DNA of 29,166 bases from SUG1106 sp964651095 (GTDB taxonomy: Bacteria; Bacillota; Clostridia; Peptostreptococcales; Anaerovoracaceae): contig CAZYWO010000014.1 of NCBI GenBank assembly GCA_964651095.1, positions 1 through 29,166 on the forward strand, in the 5' to 3' direction. Within the stretch, counting starts at the first letter, position 1, and each line of letters begins with the position of its first letter. Shown here piece by piece: positions 8,019 through 15,058 of the stretch. Position numbers and translations under genes: made by a program. The notes under the pieces were generated by a model, which worked only from the letters and a program-made list of their open reading frames with translations, was not told the origin of the DNA and did no database searches.

Positions 8019-9021
8019 CCTGCTCACTTCCTTTTGTTTCTTCTGTTTTATCTTCAGTTTGTTTTTGATTTTCTTCATCCTGGTCATCAGCAACTTTTTT
8101 TATTCTCAAAATTTCGTCGTAGCTTTCGACGGTTTCCACCTGATTACCCTCAGAATCGGTGAAAAGATTTTTTTCTACAACTGTAACGTCGCCTTGACTG
8201 GATAAAATTTTTATAGGAACAAATTTATTTGTTCCAAGTATGCTGACTACGTAGACGCCTTTCTGTCCGTCTTCTTCCACAATGCTGTCTGTCTCAAGCA
8301 AGAGACCGCTTTTGTTGGATTTAATCAGCTTACAAGTACCTGTTCTTATTTTGTCAAAATCTTTATAATATCTGTCGCATGACAAAATAATCTGATTTTT
8401 TTCCCCTTGAGGATTAATCTGGGATACTACCATCTGCAAATAAGTTTCATCACTGAATTTCACACTGATTGACTTGTCCACTTCAAATCCTTCAATTTGA
8501 TCGTCTGTAAGCCAGCATATTATGTACCACATTTTATTATCTACTACTTTAAAGATTGGACTGCCTGGCTGAGCACTTTCCTCTACACAGTTTTTAACAG
8601 GATTTTTTTCCTCTCCTTGTTCATCTTTAGTATTTAAAGCGCTTTCAGTAATTGTTTCCATTCCATCTGGAATGTATACCGTCTCCAGTCCATCGTAGTA
8701 ATAGCTTATTATTCCGCGTGACTGTGAATAATAAGCGGTAGTTCCCACGGTTACAATTTTACTGTTTTTTCGCATGAGCTCTCCGGCAGAAATCACTCTG
8801 TCCACATCGCCGCTGTTCTCGGAAGTATAAAGTTTTTCGTCTCTTACAACAAGGAATTCACTTTCTTCGCCTATTTCCAGCGTTCCATATTCGGCTCTGT
8901 ATGTTGTCACGAAAATATCCGAAACCGTAGGTACGATATATATGCACAAATATAAGATTACAAACAGTACTATAAAAGCAGCTATCCATATTCTGATTTT
9001 ATTATTTTTTGTCTTCTTCAT
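8008..9021 (-). CDS. HlyD-like membrane-anchored envelope protein (division-cluster adaptor)
   Basis: 337 residues from the chosen ATG. One N-terminal membrane anchor (about 11-34) is followed by an extracytoplasmic part with repeated beta-rich segments resembling HlyD/efflux-adaptor barrels and a lipoyl-like region (SAGELMRKNSKIVTVG). The last about 30 residues are highly acidic and hydrophilic. Proteins of this kind are often annotated as HlyD-family adaptors and sit before yggS-sepF in Clostridia; no transporter genes are next to it, so a role in division or envelope assembly is as plausible as efflux. A TTG start at 9039 is possible on paper but lies across the promoter. The ATG at 9021 has only a weak AGAAG before it. 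Confidence 0.75.
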   Translation of the reverse strand: MKKTKNNKIRIWIAAFIVLFVILYLCIYIVPTVSDIFVTTYRAEYGTLEIGEESEFLVVRDEKLYTSENSGDVDRVISAGELMRKNSKIVTVGTTAYYSQSRGIISYYYDGLETVYIPDGMETITESALNTKDEQGEEKNPVKNCVEESAQPGSPIFKVVDNKMWYIICWLTDDQIEGFEVDKSISVKFSDETYLQMVVSQINPQGEKNQIILSCDRYYKDFDKIRTGTCKLIKSNKSGLLLETDSIVEEDGQKGVYVVSILGTNKFVPIKILSSQGDVTVVEKNLFTDSEGNQVETVESYDEILRIKKVADDQDEENQKQTEDKTEETKGSEQDAN

Positions 9022-9027
9022 CTTCTT

Positions 9028-9056
9028 ATAATACCACAAAATGTTGGGGGTTACAA
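9028..9056 (-). promoter_or_regulatory. Sigma-A promoter before the yggS-sepF-divIVA operon
   Basis: On the minus strand TTGTAA and TATTAT are separated by exactly 17 bp, with TGG just before the -10 (extended -10). It lies between the trmD stop and the downstream ATG at 9021. The predicted start point, about 7 nt past the -10, falls on or next to that ATG. Confidence 0.65.
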
Positions 9057-9064
9057 TAAGTCCG

Positions 9065-9805
9065 TTAAGGTTTTAATACTATTTCATCAAGTATTTTTTT
9101 TTCATCTTTCGACAATTTTTTCCCTTTGGAAAGATATTCCTCAAAAAGGTCAGGTCTTCGTTCTCTGGTAAGCTCTAAAGAATTGCGGAGTTGCCATAAA
9201 TGGATGAGTTTGTGATTTCCGTTAAACAAAACTTCCGGTACCTCCATACCTTCATATTCCCTTGGTTTAGTATACTGATTGTACTCAAGCAATCCGGAAT
9301 ATATGGATTCTTCCGTAGCTGATTCCCTAGTACTCAGAACGTTGGGAATAAATCTTGAAACTGAATCTATCAAAACCATTGCCGGAAGCTCGCCTCCGGT
9401 AAGGATATAGTCGCCTATAGATATTTCTTCCATTTCCCAATAATCTAATACTCTTTGATCTACTCCCTCATAATGACCGCAAAGAATTACCACTTCATCC
9501 ATCGCTGCAAGTTCTGTTATTTTTTCCTGATTTAGAACTCTTCCTCTGGGAGACATGTACAAAATTTTCTTTCCCTTGGCGTCTATGGATTTCAGCGCAT
9601 CAAAAATGGGCTGTGCCAGCATAACCATACCTACGCCTCCGCCAAAGGGATAATCGTCGGCTTTTTTATGCTTATTCGTGCTGAAATCTCTGATATTTAT
9701 CAAATTAATGTCTAAAATACCTTTTTCTCCGGCTTTTCCTAAAATACTGCTTTCAGTTACGGCAGTAAACATTTCCGGAAAAAGTGTCAAAACATTTATC
9801 TTCAC
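9065..9805 (-). CDS. trmD: tRNA (guanine37-N1)-methyltransferase
   Basis: 246 residues, full length. TrmD methylates G37 next to the anticodon using S-adenosylmethionine and prevents frameshifting. Motifs of the SPOUT trefoil knot are clear: MKINVLTLFPEMF at the N-terminus, DDYPFGGGVGMVM (51-62), LCGHYEGVDQR (108-118) and SIGDYILTGGELP (129-141). The linker usually read DSF carries Glu-Ser-Ile here (166-168), so the family's general-base Asp appears replaced by Glu. The start is GTG, with AAGGA about 10 nt upstream. It is the last gene of the ylxM-ffh operon. Confidence 0.95.
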   Translation of the reverse strand: MKINVLTLFPEMFTAVTESSILGKAGEKGILDINLINIRDFSTNKHKKADDYPFGGGVGMVMLAQPIFDALKSIDAKGKKILYMSPRGRVLNQEKITELAAMDEVVILCGHYEGVDQRVLDYWEMEEISIGDYILTGGELPAMVLIDSVSRFIPNVLSTRESATEESIYSGLLEYNQYTKPREYEGMEVPEVLFNGNHKLIHLWQLRNSLELTRERRPDLFEEYLSKGKKLSKDEKKILDEIVLKP

Positions 9806-9827
9806 TGTTTAAAGTTCCTTTTCTGTT

Positions 9828-10352
9828 TTATGCTTCAATGGCGTTGTCAATAAAGCCCGGAATAAGGCTGACTTTAACGCTTCTTTCTTGAATGTTTACT
9901 TCTTTTATAAACTCGCCTACGGCTGGTATCAGCACCAATTTACCTGAATTTGTTTTAACTTGGTAAATGTCTTGAGCTGAATTTTGAAGTACGTCGGTAA
10001 TTTCACCTATAATGCTCGATGATTCCCGATCGTATACAGTGCATCCGATCAGATCTTTAACATAAAAAGTATCCTCCGGCAGTTTCCTTAAGTCTTTTTC
10101 TGTGATATATATGTCGCAGTCTTTCAGAGCTTCGGCGCCGTTTCGATCGTCGACGCCTTTAAGTTTGAGTATTACCATATTTTTTTGATAACGTACATTC
10201 TGAATTATATATTCTGCAAATTGTTTATTTTTCGCTACTAAAATTTGTGAAAGTTCTTCAAATCTTTCCTTGTAGTCGGAATAGTGATATACTTTAACTT
10301 CGCCGCGCAGGGCTGCTGCATTCACAATCTTTCCTATTTTAATTTTTTCCAC
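9828..10352 (-). CDS. rimM: 16S rRNA processing protein RimM
   Basis: 174 residues from the GTG chosen here. The N-terminal RimM domain begins with the family pattern KIGKIVNAAALRGEVKVYHYSD, and the C-terminal PRC barrel carries DLIGCTVYD...IPAVGEFI and ends near PGFI. RimM helps mature the 30S head around protein S19. The GTG at 10352 is preferred because GGGAG lies 7 nt upstream and the length becomes typical; an ATG at 10424 would add 24 residues that read through a perfect hairpin and do not look like RimM. Confidence 0.9.
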   Translation of the reverse strand: MEKIKIGKIVNAAALRGEVKVYHYSDYKERFEELSQILVAKNKQFAEYIIQNVRYQKNMVILKLKGVDDRNGAEALKDCDIYITEKDLRKLPEDTFYVKDLIGCTVYDRESSSIIGEITDVLQNSAQDIYQVKTNSGKLVLIPAVGEFIKEVNIQERSVKVSLIPGFIDNAIEA

Positions 10353-10376
10353 GTAAATTCTCCCAGATACAAATGC

Positions 10377-10409
10377 AGGCACATGTTCTTTTATTTGAAT
10401 CATGTGCCT
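10377..10409. repeat. Perfect 9-bp inverted repeat between khpA and rimM
   Basis: AGGCACATG (10377-10385) and CATGTGCCT (10401-10409) flank a 15-nt loop. In the operon transcript this forms a stem about 25 nt before the rimM GTG. No T-run follows on the minus strand, so it is not a classical terminator; it may be a processing or translation-control element. Confidence 0.6.
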
Positions 10410-10432
10410 ATTTTTAATATGCAATCAAATCA

Positions 10433-10666
10433 TTACTCTTTAACGATTTCTACTGTCACCTTTTTATTTTCTTTTATGGCCGCAGCCTTAACAACGGTAC
10501 GCAGCGCTTTTGCGATTCTTCCCTGCTTACCTATAACTTTACCCATATCGTCCGGAGCAACTCTTAACTGAATAACTGTTCCTTGACGGCCGTCGGTTTC
10601 TGTAACCACTACGCCTTCCGGGTTGTCTACAAGTGACTTAGCAATTGCTTCAACCAATTTAGTCAT
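10433..10666 (-). CDS. khpA: KhpA, KH-domain RNA-binding protein (YlqC family)
   Basis: 77 residues, one KH domain with the GxxG-type loop in GKVIGKQGRIAKAL (about 42-55). In Bacillota KhpA pairs with KhpB (Jag/EloR) and binds many RNAs, influencing division and wall growth. The gene lies between rpsP and rimM as in Bacillus and Streptococcus. The ATG follows GGTGA by 6 nt. It is full length. Confidence 0.94.
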   Translation of the reverse strand: MTKLVEAIAKSLVDNPEGVVVTETDGRQGTVIQLRVAPDDMGKVIGKQGRIAKALRTVVKAAAIKENKKVTVEIVKE

Positions 10667-10686
10667 TAGTTTTCACCGTTTCCTTA

Positions 10687-10929
10687 TTATTCGATAATTC
10701 CAGATTTTTTAAACAAAGCTTTTACAGTTTCTGTAGGCTGTGCGCCGTTTCCCAACCATTTTTTAGCTTTTTCCGCGTCAATCTTAATGTCCTTAGGATC
10801 TGTCATCGGATTGTAGTAACCTATTTCTTCGATGAACTTACCGTCTCTTGGGGCTCTTGAATCCGCAACCACTACTCTGTAAAAAGGCTGTTTGTGTGCG
10901 CCCATTCTCTTTAATCTGATTTTAACCAT
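10687..10929 (-). CDS. rpsP: 30S ribosomal protein bS16
   Basis: 80 residues, full length. The N-terminus MVKIRLKRMGAHKQPFYRVV followed by ADSRAPRDGKFIEEIGYYNP is diagnostic of S16, which binds 16S rRNA in the 5' domain and helps assemble the small subunit. It has a strong AAGGAGG site about 11 nt before the ATG. It follows ffh by 15 nt in the same operon. Confidence 0.97.
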   Translation of the reverse strand: MVKIRLKRMGAHKQPFYRVVVADSRAPRDGKFIEEIGYYNPMTDPKDIKIDAEKAKKWLGNGAQPTETVKALFKKSGIIE

Positions 10930-10944
10930 TTTTAAAATTCCTCC

Positions 10945-12285
10945 TTAAAATAATCCTTTAAATCTTGTATTTTTTTTCATAAAGTTTGGGTTGTTGAATT
11001 GTTTCATCAACTTTTTTGTGTCCTCATACTTTTTGATCAGACTGTTTATTTTGCTTACCGGCTGTCCGCATCCGGCAGCGATTCTCCTGCGCCTGCTGGC
11101 ATTAAGCAAAGATGGATTTCGGCGTTCTTCCAAAGTCATGGAACATATAATTGCTTCCATTTGTTTAAATTCCTTTTCACTTTTTTCTATCTCGGAATCG
11201 CTGACAGACTTAGAGTTCATTCCCGGAAGCATTTCCAGCATCTTGCCTATACCTCCCATTTTCTGAACTTCACCCATCTGATCCAAGAAGTCTTCCAAAG
11301 TGAATTCATTTTTACGAAGCTTTTTCTCAAGCTTTGCCGCCTTTGCCTCATCAAAGTTTTCCTGCGCTTTTTCTATTAATGAAAGCATATCTCCCATTCC
11401 AAGGATTCTGCTTGCCATTCTTTCAGGATGAAAAGGTTCAAGAGCGTCAAACTTTTCTCCCATACCTATAAACTTAACAGGTTTACCGGTTACTTTCTTC
11501 GCGGAGAGTGCGGCGCCGCCTCTTGCATCGCCGTCCATCTTAGTCATGACAATGCCGTCAATTCCCAGTTTTTCATTAAACCCTTCCGCTGCATTTACAG
11601 CGTCTTGACCTGTAAGAGCATCTACTACCAGCAGAATTTCATGAGGCTTAACTGCCTTCTTAACTCTTACCAGTTCCTCCATAAGTTCTTCATCGATCTG
11701 TAAACGACCCGCCGTATCCACGATAAGGACATCGAAACCCCTTCTTTCGGCTTCCTTACGGGCTTTAAGTGCAATATCTTCTGCAATCATATTGCCTCGG
11801 TCAGTAAAAACAGGAACATCAACTGTTCTTCCCACGACTTCAAGCTGATCGATAGCCGCCGGTCTGTATATGTCGCAGGCAGCCATCATGGGTTTCTTGC
11901 CATTTTTCTTTAAATAATTTGCCAGTTTGCCGCAGGTGGTCGTCTTACCTGTACCTTGCAATCCTACCATCATCAGTACTGTAAAGCCGCTTGGAGAATA
12001 AGTCAGTTTACTGCCTGTTCCTCCCATCAGTTCGATAAGTTGTTCATTTACAATCTTTATCACCTGCTGACCTGGAGTAAGGCTCTCAAGAACCTGAGAA
12101 TTCATGGCTTTTTCCTTGACCTGCGCAACGAATTCTTTTACAACCTTAAAATTGACGTCAGCTTCTAAAAGAGCAAGCTTGACTTCGCGCATTGCTTCGT
12201 TTATGTCACCTTCCGTCAGAACTCCCTTGCCGCGGAGCTTTTTAAAAGTTCCCTGTAATTTTTCTGATAAATTCTCAAATGCCAT
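10945..12285 (-). CDS. ffh: Signal recognition particle protein Ffh
   Basis: 446 residues, full length. The N domain (1-about 90) is followed by the SRP GTPase domain with GLQGTGKTT (108-116), DTAGRL and TKMDGDARGG, then the methionine-rich M domain (about 300-446), which binds signal peptides and 4.5S/scRNA. Ffh delivers nascent membrane and secreted proteins to FtsY and the Sec translocon. GAGGAA at the ylxM stop acts as its ribosome-binding site, 7 nt from the ylxM end, so the two are translationally linked. Confidence 0.97.
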   Translation of the reverse strand: MAFENLSEKLQGTFKKLRGKGVLTEGDINEAMREVKLALLEADVNFKVVKEFVAQVKEKAMNSQVLESLTPGQQVIKIVNEQLIELMGGTGSKLTYSPSGFTVLMMVGLQGTGKTTTCGKLANYLKKNGKKPMMAACDIYRPAAIDQLEVVGRTVDVPVFTDRGNMIAEDIALKARKEAERRGFDVLIVDTAGRLQIDEELMEELVRVKKAVKPHEILLVVDALTGQDAVNAAEGFNEKLGIDGIVMTKMDGDARGGAALSAKKVTGKPVKFIGMGEKFDALEPFHPERMASRILGMGDMLSLIEKAQENFDEAKAAKLEKKLRKNEFTLEDFLDQMGEVQKMGGIGKMLEMLPGMNSKSVSDSEIEKSEKEFKQMEAIICSMTLEERRNPSLLNASRRRRIAAGCGQPVSKINSLIKKYEDTKKLMKQFNNPNFMKKNTRFKGLF

Positions 12286-12292
12286 AATAGAT

Positions 12293-12667
12293 TTATTCCT
12301 CTAATTTATTGATAATGCTCTTGATTTCTTCCAGTTTTTTCGCGCTGCTTTCATTAAAAGCCTCAGTTGCCAATTGATCGATTTTTTCATCTATTTCAGC
12401 GATTGCGCGTCTTGATTTCATTAGTTTTTCCACAAGCCCCAGCTTTTGTTCGTATTGGCTGAGTGCGTTTTCTGCCTTTTTTAATGTATCGTGTACCGCC
12501 TGACGTGAAATACCGTATTCTTCAGCGATCTCTGCGAGAGAAAGATTTTCCTCATGGTAAAATTCCATCACTTCCCTCTGTCTTGCGGTTAAAAGACTCC
12601 CGTAAAAATCAAACAGAAGGCTTGTCTTTTCAATACTTTCAATACTTCCAACGATACTTCTTTCCAC
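12293..12667 (-). CDS. ylxM: YlxM, putative helix-turn-helix protein (SRP-associated)
   Basis: 124 residues. The N-terminal sigma-70 region 4-like helix-turn-helix contains YGSLLTARQREVMEF (22-36) and SLAEIAEEYGISRQAVHD (43-60), typical of YlxM/p13. The rest is charged coiled coil. YlxM is reported to interact with the SRP complex and the gene nearly always precedes ffh in Bacillota. The start is GTG, with AGGAG 7 nt upstream. It is the first gene of the ffh-trmD operon. Confidence 0.92.
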   Translation of the reverse strand: MERSIVGSIESIEKTSLLFDFYGSLLTARQREVMEFYHEENLSLAEIAEEYGISRQAVHDTLKKAENALSQYEQKLGLVEKLMKSRRAIAEIDEKIDQLATEAFNESSAKKLEEIKSIINKLEE

Positions 12668-12681
12668 GGTTTTCTCCTGTT

Positions 12682-12701
12682 GTAAAGTAAAATAACTTTA
12701 C
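12682..12701. promoter_or_regulatory. Palindrome in the ylxM leader
   Basis: GTAAAGT and ACTTTAC flank six A/T bases (perfect 7-bp arms). It lies between the predicted transcription start (near 12714) and the ylxM ribosome-binding site (about 12675). It could be an operator or a leader hairpin. A second, weaker palindrome TCAAGT-N6-ACTTGA (12746-12763) overlaps the -35. Confidence 0.45.
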
Positions 12702-12720
12702 GCCCTTTTTAACTTCTGTT

Positions 12721-12749
12721 ACTATAACATAACTCCACGTTGGTGTCAA
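12721..12749 (-). promoter_or_regulatory. Sigma-A promoter of the ylxM-ffh-rpsP-khpA-rimM-trmD operon
   Basis: On the minus strand TTGACA is separated by 17 bp from TATAGT, and TG precedes the -10 by one base. The spacing and both hexamers are near consensus. The leader to the ylxM GTG is about 45 nt. Confidence 0.85.
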
Positions 12750-12867
12750 GTGTTTTTACTTGAAAGTATGTCAGTTTTTTAGTCGGTGTGAAGATTTGAA
12801 ATGTTTTATATGCGAGGTCACAATACGAGGCATCGTAATGATCGTCATGACCTTTACAAAAACATGG

Positions 12868-12898
12868 AAAAGCAGGCTGCTAAATACAGCCTGCTTTT
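12868..12898. terminator. Intrinsic terminator after the liv/cytidylate-kinase-like operon
   Basis: A perfect 12-bp stem (AAAAGCAGGCTG with CAGCCTGCTTTT) around a 7-nt loop, 27 nt past the minus-strand stop at 12926. A/T tracts on both sides would allow action on both strands. Confidence 0.85.
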
Positions 12899-12925
12899 CG
12901 GTTTTAAATTTAAACAAACGTAGAA

Positions 12926-13549
12926 TTATTCACTGAGATCTTGTTTAATTCTCAGATAATCAACTATCATTTTTACGCATTTATCAAAATCGACTTTGCT
13001 GGTGTTTAGGCAAACGTCGTAATTTCTTGCGTCATTCCACTCCATATTGGTAAAATATTTGTGGTACTGGGCTCTTTCTCTGTCGTACTTTTCAATGAGT
13101 TTCTTCGCTTCTTCATCATCGACGCCGTTATATTCCATAACGTTCTTGATGCAGCTCTCTGAATCAGCGTGGATAAATACTTTAACCACGTTAGGATTAT
13201 CTTTTAGAATATGATGCGCACATCTTCCTACGATAATACACGGTTCATCTTTTTCGGCTAGTTGTCTGATGAAATCAGCCTGCAAATTGAAAAGATTTTC
13301 CCTTGAAAGGAATTCATTACTGTCAGGCGACGCAATTTGTCCGGGAACATACTTCCTAAACGGATTTTTCTTCTTGTGAGTTTCGTCAGCCAGATTAAAC
13401 AACGCCTCATTTATCCCTGTATGCTCCGAGACTAATCTGATAAGGTCTCTGTCATAATACTTTATGTCCAGAGCTTTCGCAAGACGCTTGGCAATCTGTT
13501 TGCCGCCGCTTCCATATCCTCTGGCAATAGTTATAATAAAACTATTCAT
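12926..13549 (-). CDS. Cytidylate kinase-like family protein
   Basis: 207 residues from the chosen start. The N-terminus ITIARGYGSGGKQIAKRLA carries a GxGSGGK P-loop typical of the cytidylate kinase-like family (PF13189), followed by YYDRDLI, the VGRCAHHIL block and KVFIHAD. The family is related to CMP kinase but substrates are mostly unproven, so a nucleotide or other small-molecule kinase role is inferred. The ATG at 13549 has AAGGAAGG 5 nt upstream; an in-frame GTG at 13576 overlaps the livF end and lacks a site. It follows livF by 19 nt and appears to be the last gene of the liv operon, an uncommon pairing. Confidence 0.85.
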   Translation of the reverse strand: MNSFIITIARGYGSGGKQIAKRLAKALDIKYYDRDLIRLVSEHTGINEALFNLADETHKKKNPFRKYVPGQIASPDSNEFLSRENLFNLQADFIRQLAEKDEPCIIVGRCAHHILKDNPNVVKVFIHADSESCIKNVMEYNGVDDEEAKKLIEKYDRERAQYHKYFTNMEWNDARNYDVCLNTSKVDFDKCVKMIVDYLRIKQDLSE

Positions 13550-13568
13550 AATGTCCTTCCTTTCAATT

Positions 13569-14279
13569 TTATTCACCCAAATATGCTTTCTTAACTGAAT
13601 CAGTATTCATAAGTTCTTTAGCATCGCCTTCCAGAACGATCTTTCCCGTCTCCAGAACGTAAGCTCTGTCAGCTATTTCTAAAGCCTTTTTAGCGTTCTG
13701 CTCTACCAAAAGGACTGTAGTGCCGGAAGCTCTGATCTCCTCGATAATCTTAAACACTTCACCTACGAACAAAGGTGAAAGCCCCATGGAAGGTTCATCC
13801 ATAAGAACTATTTTAGGTTTGGACATAAGCGCTCTTCCCATTGCCAACATCTGCTGCTCACCGCCGGAAAGAGTTCCTGCCACTTGTTTTGCTCTCTCTT
13901 CAAGACGGGGAAATTTTTCATAAACCTTTCTCAAGGTTTCCTCAATGTCGCTTTTATCCTTTCTTGTGAAAGCGCCCATTGTAAGATTCTTATATACCGT
14001 TAGCTGCTGGAAAATGCGTCGTCCCTCCGGAACATGGGCCATACCCATTTCTACAATTTTATGAGGAGGTGTTTTTAATAATTCCTTGCCTTCAAAAATT
14101 ACACTGCCTGACTTTGCCTTAAGCAATCCGGTGATGGTATGCAGTGTTGTGGTTTTTCCTGCGCCGTTGGCGCCTATAAGAGCTATAACTTCTCCCTGGT
14201 TTACATCAAAGGAAATCTTTTTAATCGCATTGATGGAACCGTAATTGACTTCCAAGTCTCTTACTTCTAACATTGCCAT
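13569..14279 (-). CDS. livF: Branched-chain amino acid ABC transporter ATP-binding protein LivF
   Basis: 236 residues, full length. ABC ATPase with Walker A GANGAGKTT (about 36-44), signature LSGGEQQML, Walker B IVLMDEP and the LivF-typical HVPEGRRIFQQLTVYKNL. It partners with LivG to energise import of leucine, isoleucine, valine or similar amino acids. AAAGGAG about 9 nt before the ATG supports the start. It starts 17 nt after the livG stop. Confidence 0.95.
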   Translation of the reverse strand: MAMLEVRDLEVNYGSINAIKKISFDVNQGEVIALIGANGAGKTTTLHTITGLLKAKSGSVIFEGKELLKTPPHKIVEMGMAHVPEGRRIFQQLTVYKNLTMGAFTRKDKSDIEETLRKVYEKFPRLEERAKQVAGTLSGGEQQMLAMGRALMSKPKIVLMDEPSMGLSPLFVGEVFKIIEEIRASGTTVLLVEQNAKKALEIADRAYVLETGKIVLEGDAKELMNTDSVKKAYLGE

Positions 14280-14296
14280 ATTATAAATCTCCTTTC

Positions 14297-15058
14297 CTAA
14301 TCTCCGAGATATGCTTTAACTACTTCAGGGTTTTTGAGAACTTTGCTTGTCTCGCCCTGCGCCAGCACAGTTCCAAAGTTAAGAACCGTGATTTCTTCAC
14401 AAATACCTGCAACCAGCCTCATATCGTGTTCAATCAGCAAAATTGTCATATCGAAAGTGTCTCTTACAAACCTTATGGTATCCATAAGTTCCTGAGTTTC
14501 GTTAGGGTTCATTCCCGCAGCCGGTTCGTCGAGAAGCAGAAGTTTAGGCGAAGTCGCAAGGGCTCTTGCAATTTCCAGCTTTCTCTGTTTACCGTAAGGC
14601 AAATTCGATGCAAGAAAATCCTTTTCTTCATCAAGTCCAAAAACTTCCAAAAGTTCCATCGCCTTCTCATTCATCTGCTTTTCAACCTTAAAATATGAAG
14701 GTAATCTGAAAATTCCCTCTGCCGTATTGTACTTATAATCGTTGTGCAGACCTACCTTTACGTTATCCAGCACGCTGAGCTGTTTAAACAGCCTGATGTT
14801 CTGGAAAGTTCTGGCAATGCCCTTTTTGTTAATTTCTATAGTACTGTGACCTGTGAGTTTTTCACCGTCAAGGAAAAAATTGCCCGTCGTTGGCTTATAC
14901 ACCCCCGTCAGCAAATTGAATGCGGTGGTTTTACCTGCCCCGTTAGGTCCGATGAGACCGTAAAGCTGACCTTTGTTTATTTCCAGGCTGAGTCCATCGA
15001 CAGCTTTAAGCCCGCCAAAAGATATTCCCAAATTTTTGACTTCAAGCATGACTGCCAT
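14297..15058 (-). CDS. livG: Branched-chain amino acid ABC transporter ATP-binding protein LivG
   Basis: 253 residues, full length. Walker A GPNGAGKTT (about 37-45), the family insert GIARTFQNIRLFKQLSVLDNV, the LivG-type variant signature LPYGKQRKLEIARAL, Walker B LLLDEPAAGMNPNE and the C-terminal NFGTVLAQG. It is the second ATPase of the Liv importer. The ATG follows the livM stop directly, with AGGGGTG about 7 nt upstream, so translation is coupled. Confidence 0.95.
   Translation of the reverse strand: MAVMLEVKNLGISFGGLKAVDGLSLEINKGQLYGLIGPNGAGKTTAFNLLTGVYKPTTGNFFLDGEKLTGHSTIEINKKGIARTFQNIRLFKQLSVLDNVKVGLHNDYKYNTAEGIFRLPSYFKVEKQMNEKAMELLEVFGLDEEKDFLASNLPYGKQRKLEIARALATSPKLLLLDEPAAGMNPNETQELMDTIRFVRDTFDMTILLIEHDMRLVAGICEEITVLNFGTVLAQGETSKVLKNPEVVKAYLGD

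Noticed and set aside
8019..8093. Longer YggS N-terminus (lysine-rich)
   Set aside because: It is the end of the upstream adaptor gene read in another frame; the ATG at 8018 gives the usual length.
9022..9039. TTG start adding six residues to the adaptor protein
   Set aside because: The codons fall across the -10 region of the predicted promoter and have no ribosome-binding site.
10353..10424. Upstream ATG extending RimM by 24 residues
   Set aside because: The extension encodes the arms of the 9-bp hairpin, has no RimM similarity that I can see, and the GTG at 10352 has a good ribosome-binding site.
10991..11703. Several plus-strand ORFs opposite ffh
   Set aside because: They have no ribosome-binding sites and the minus-strand gene is unmistakable; they are shadows.
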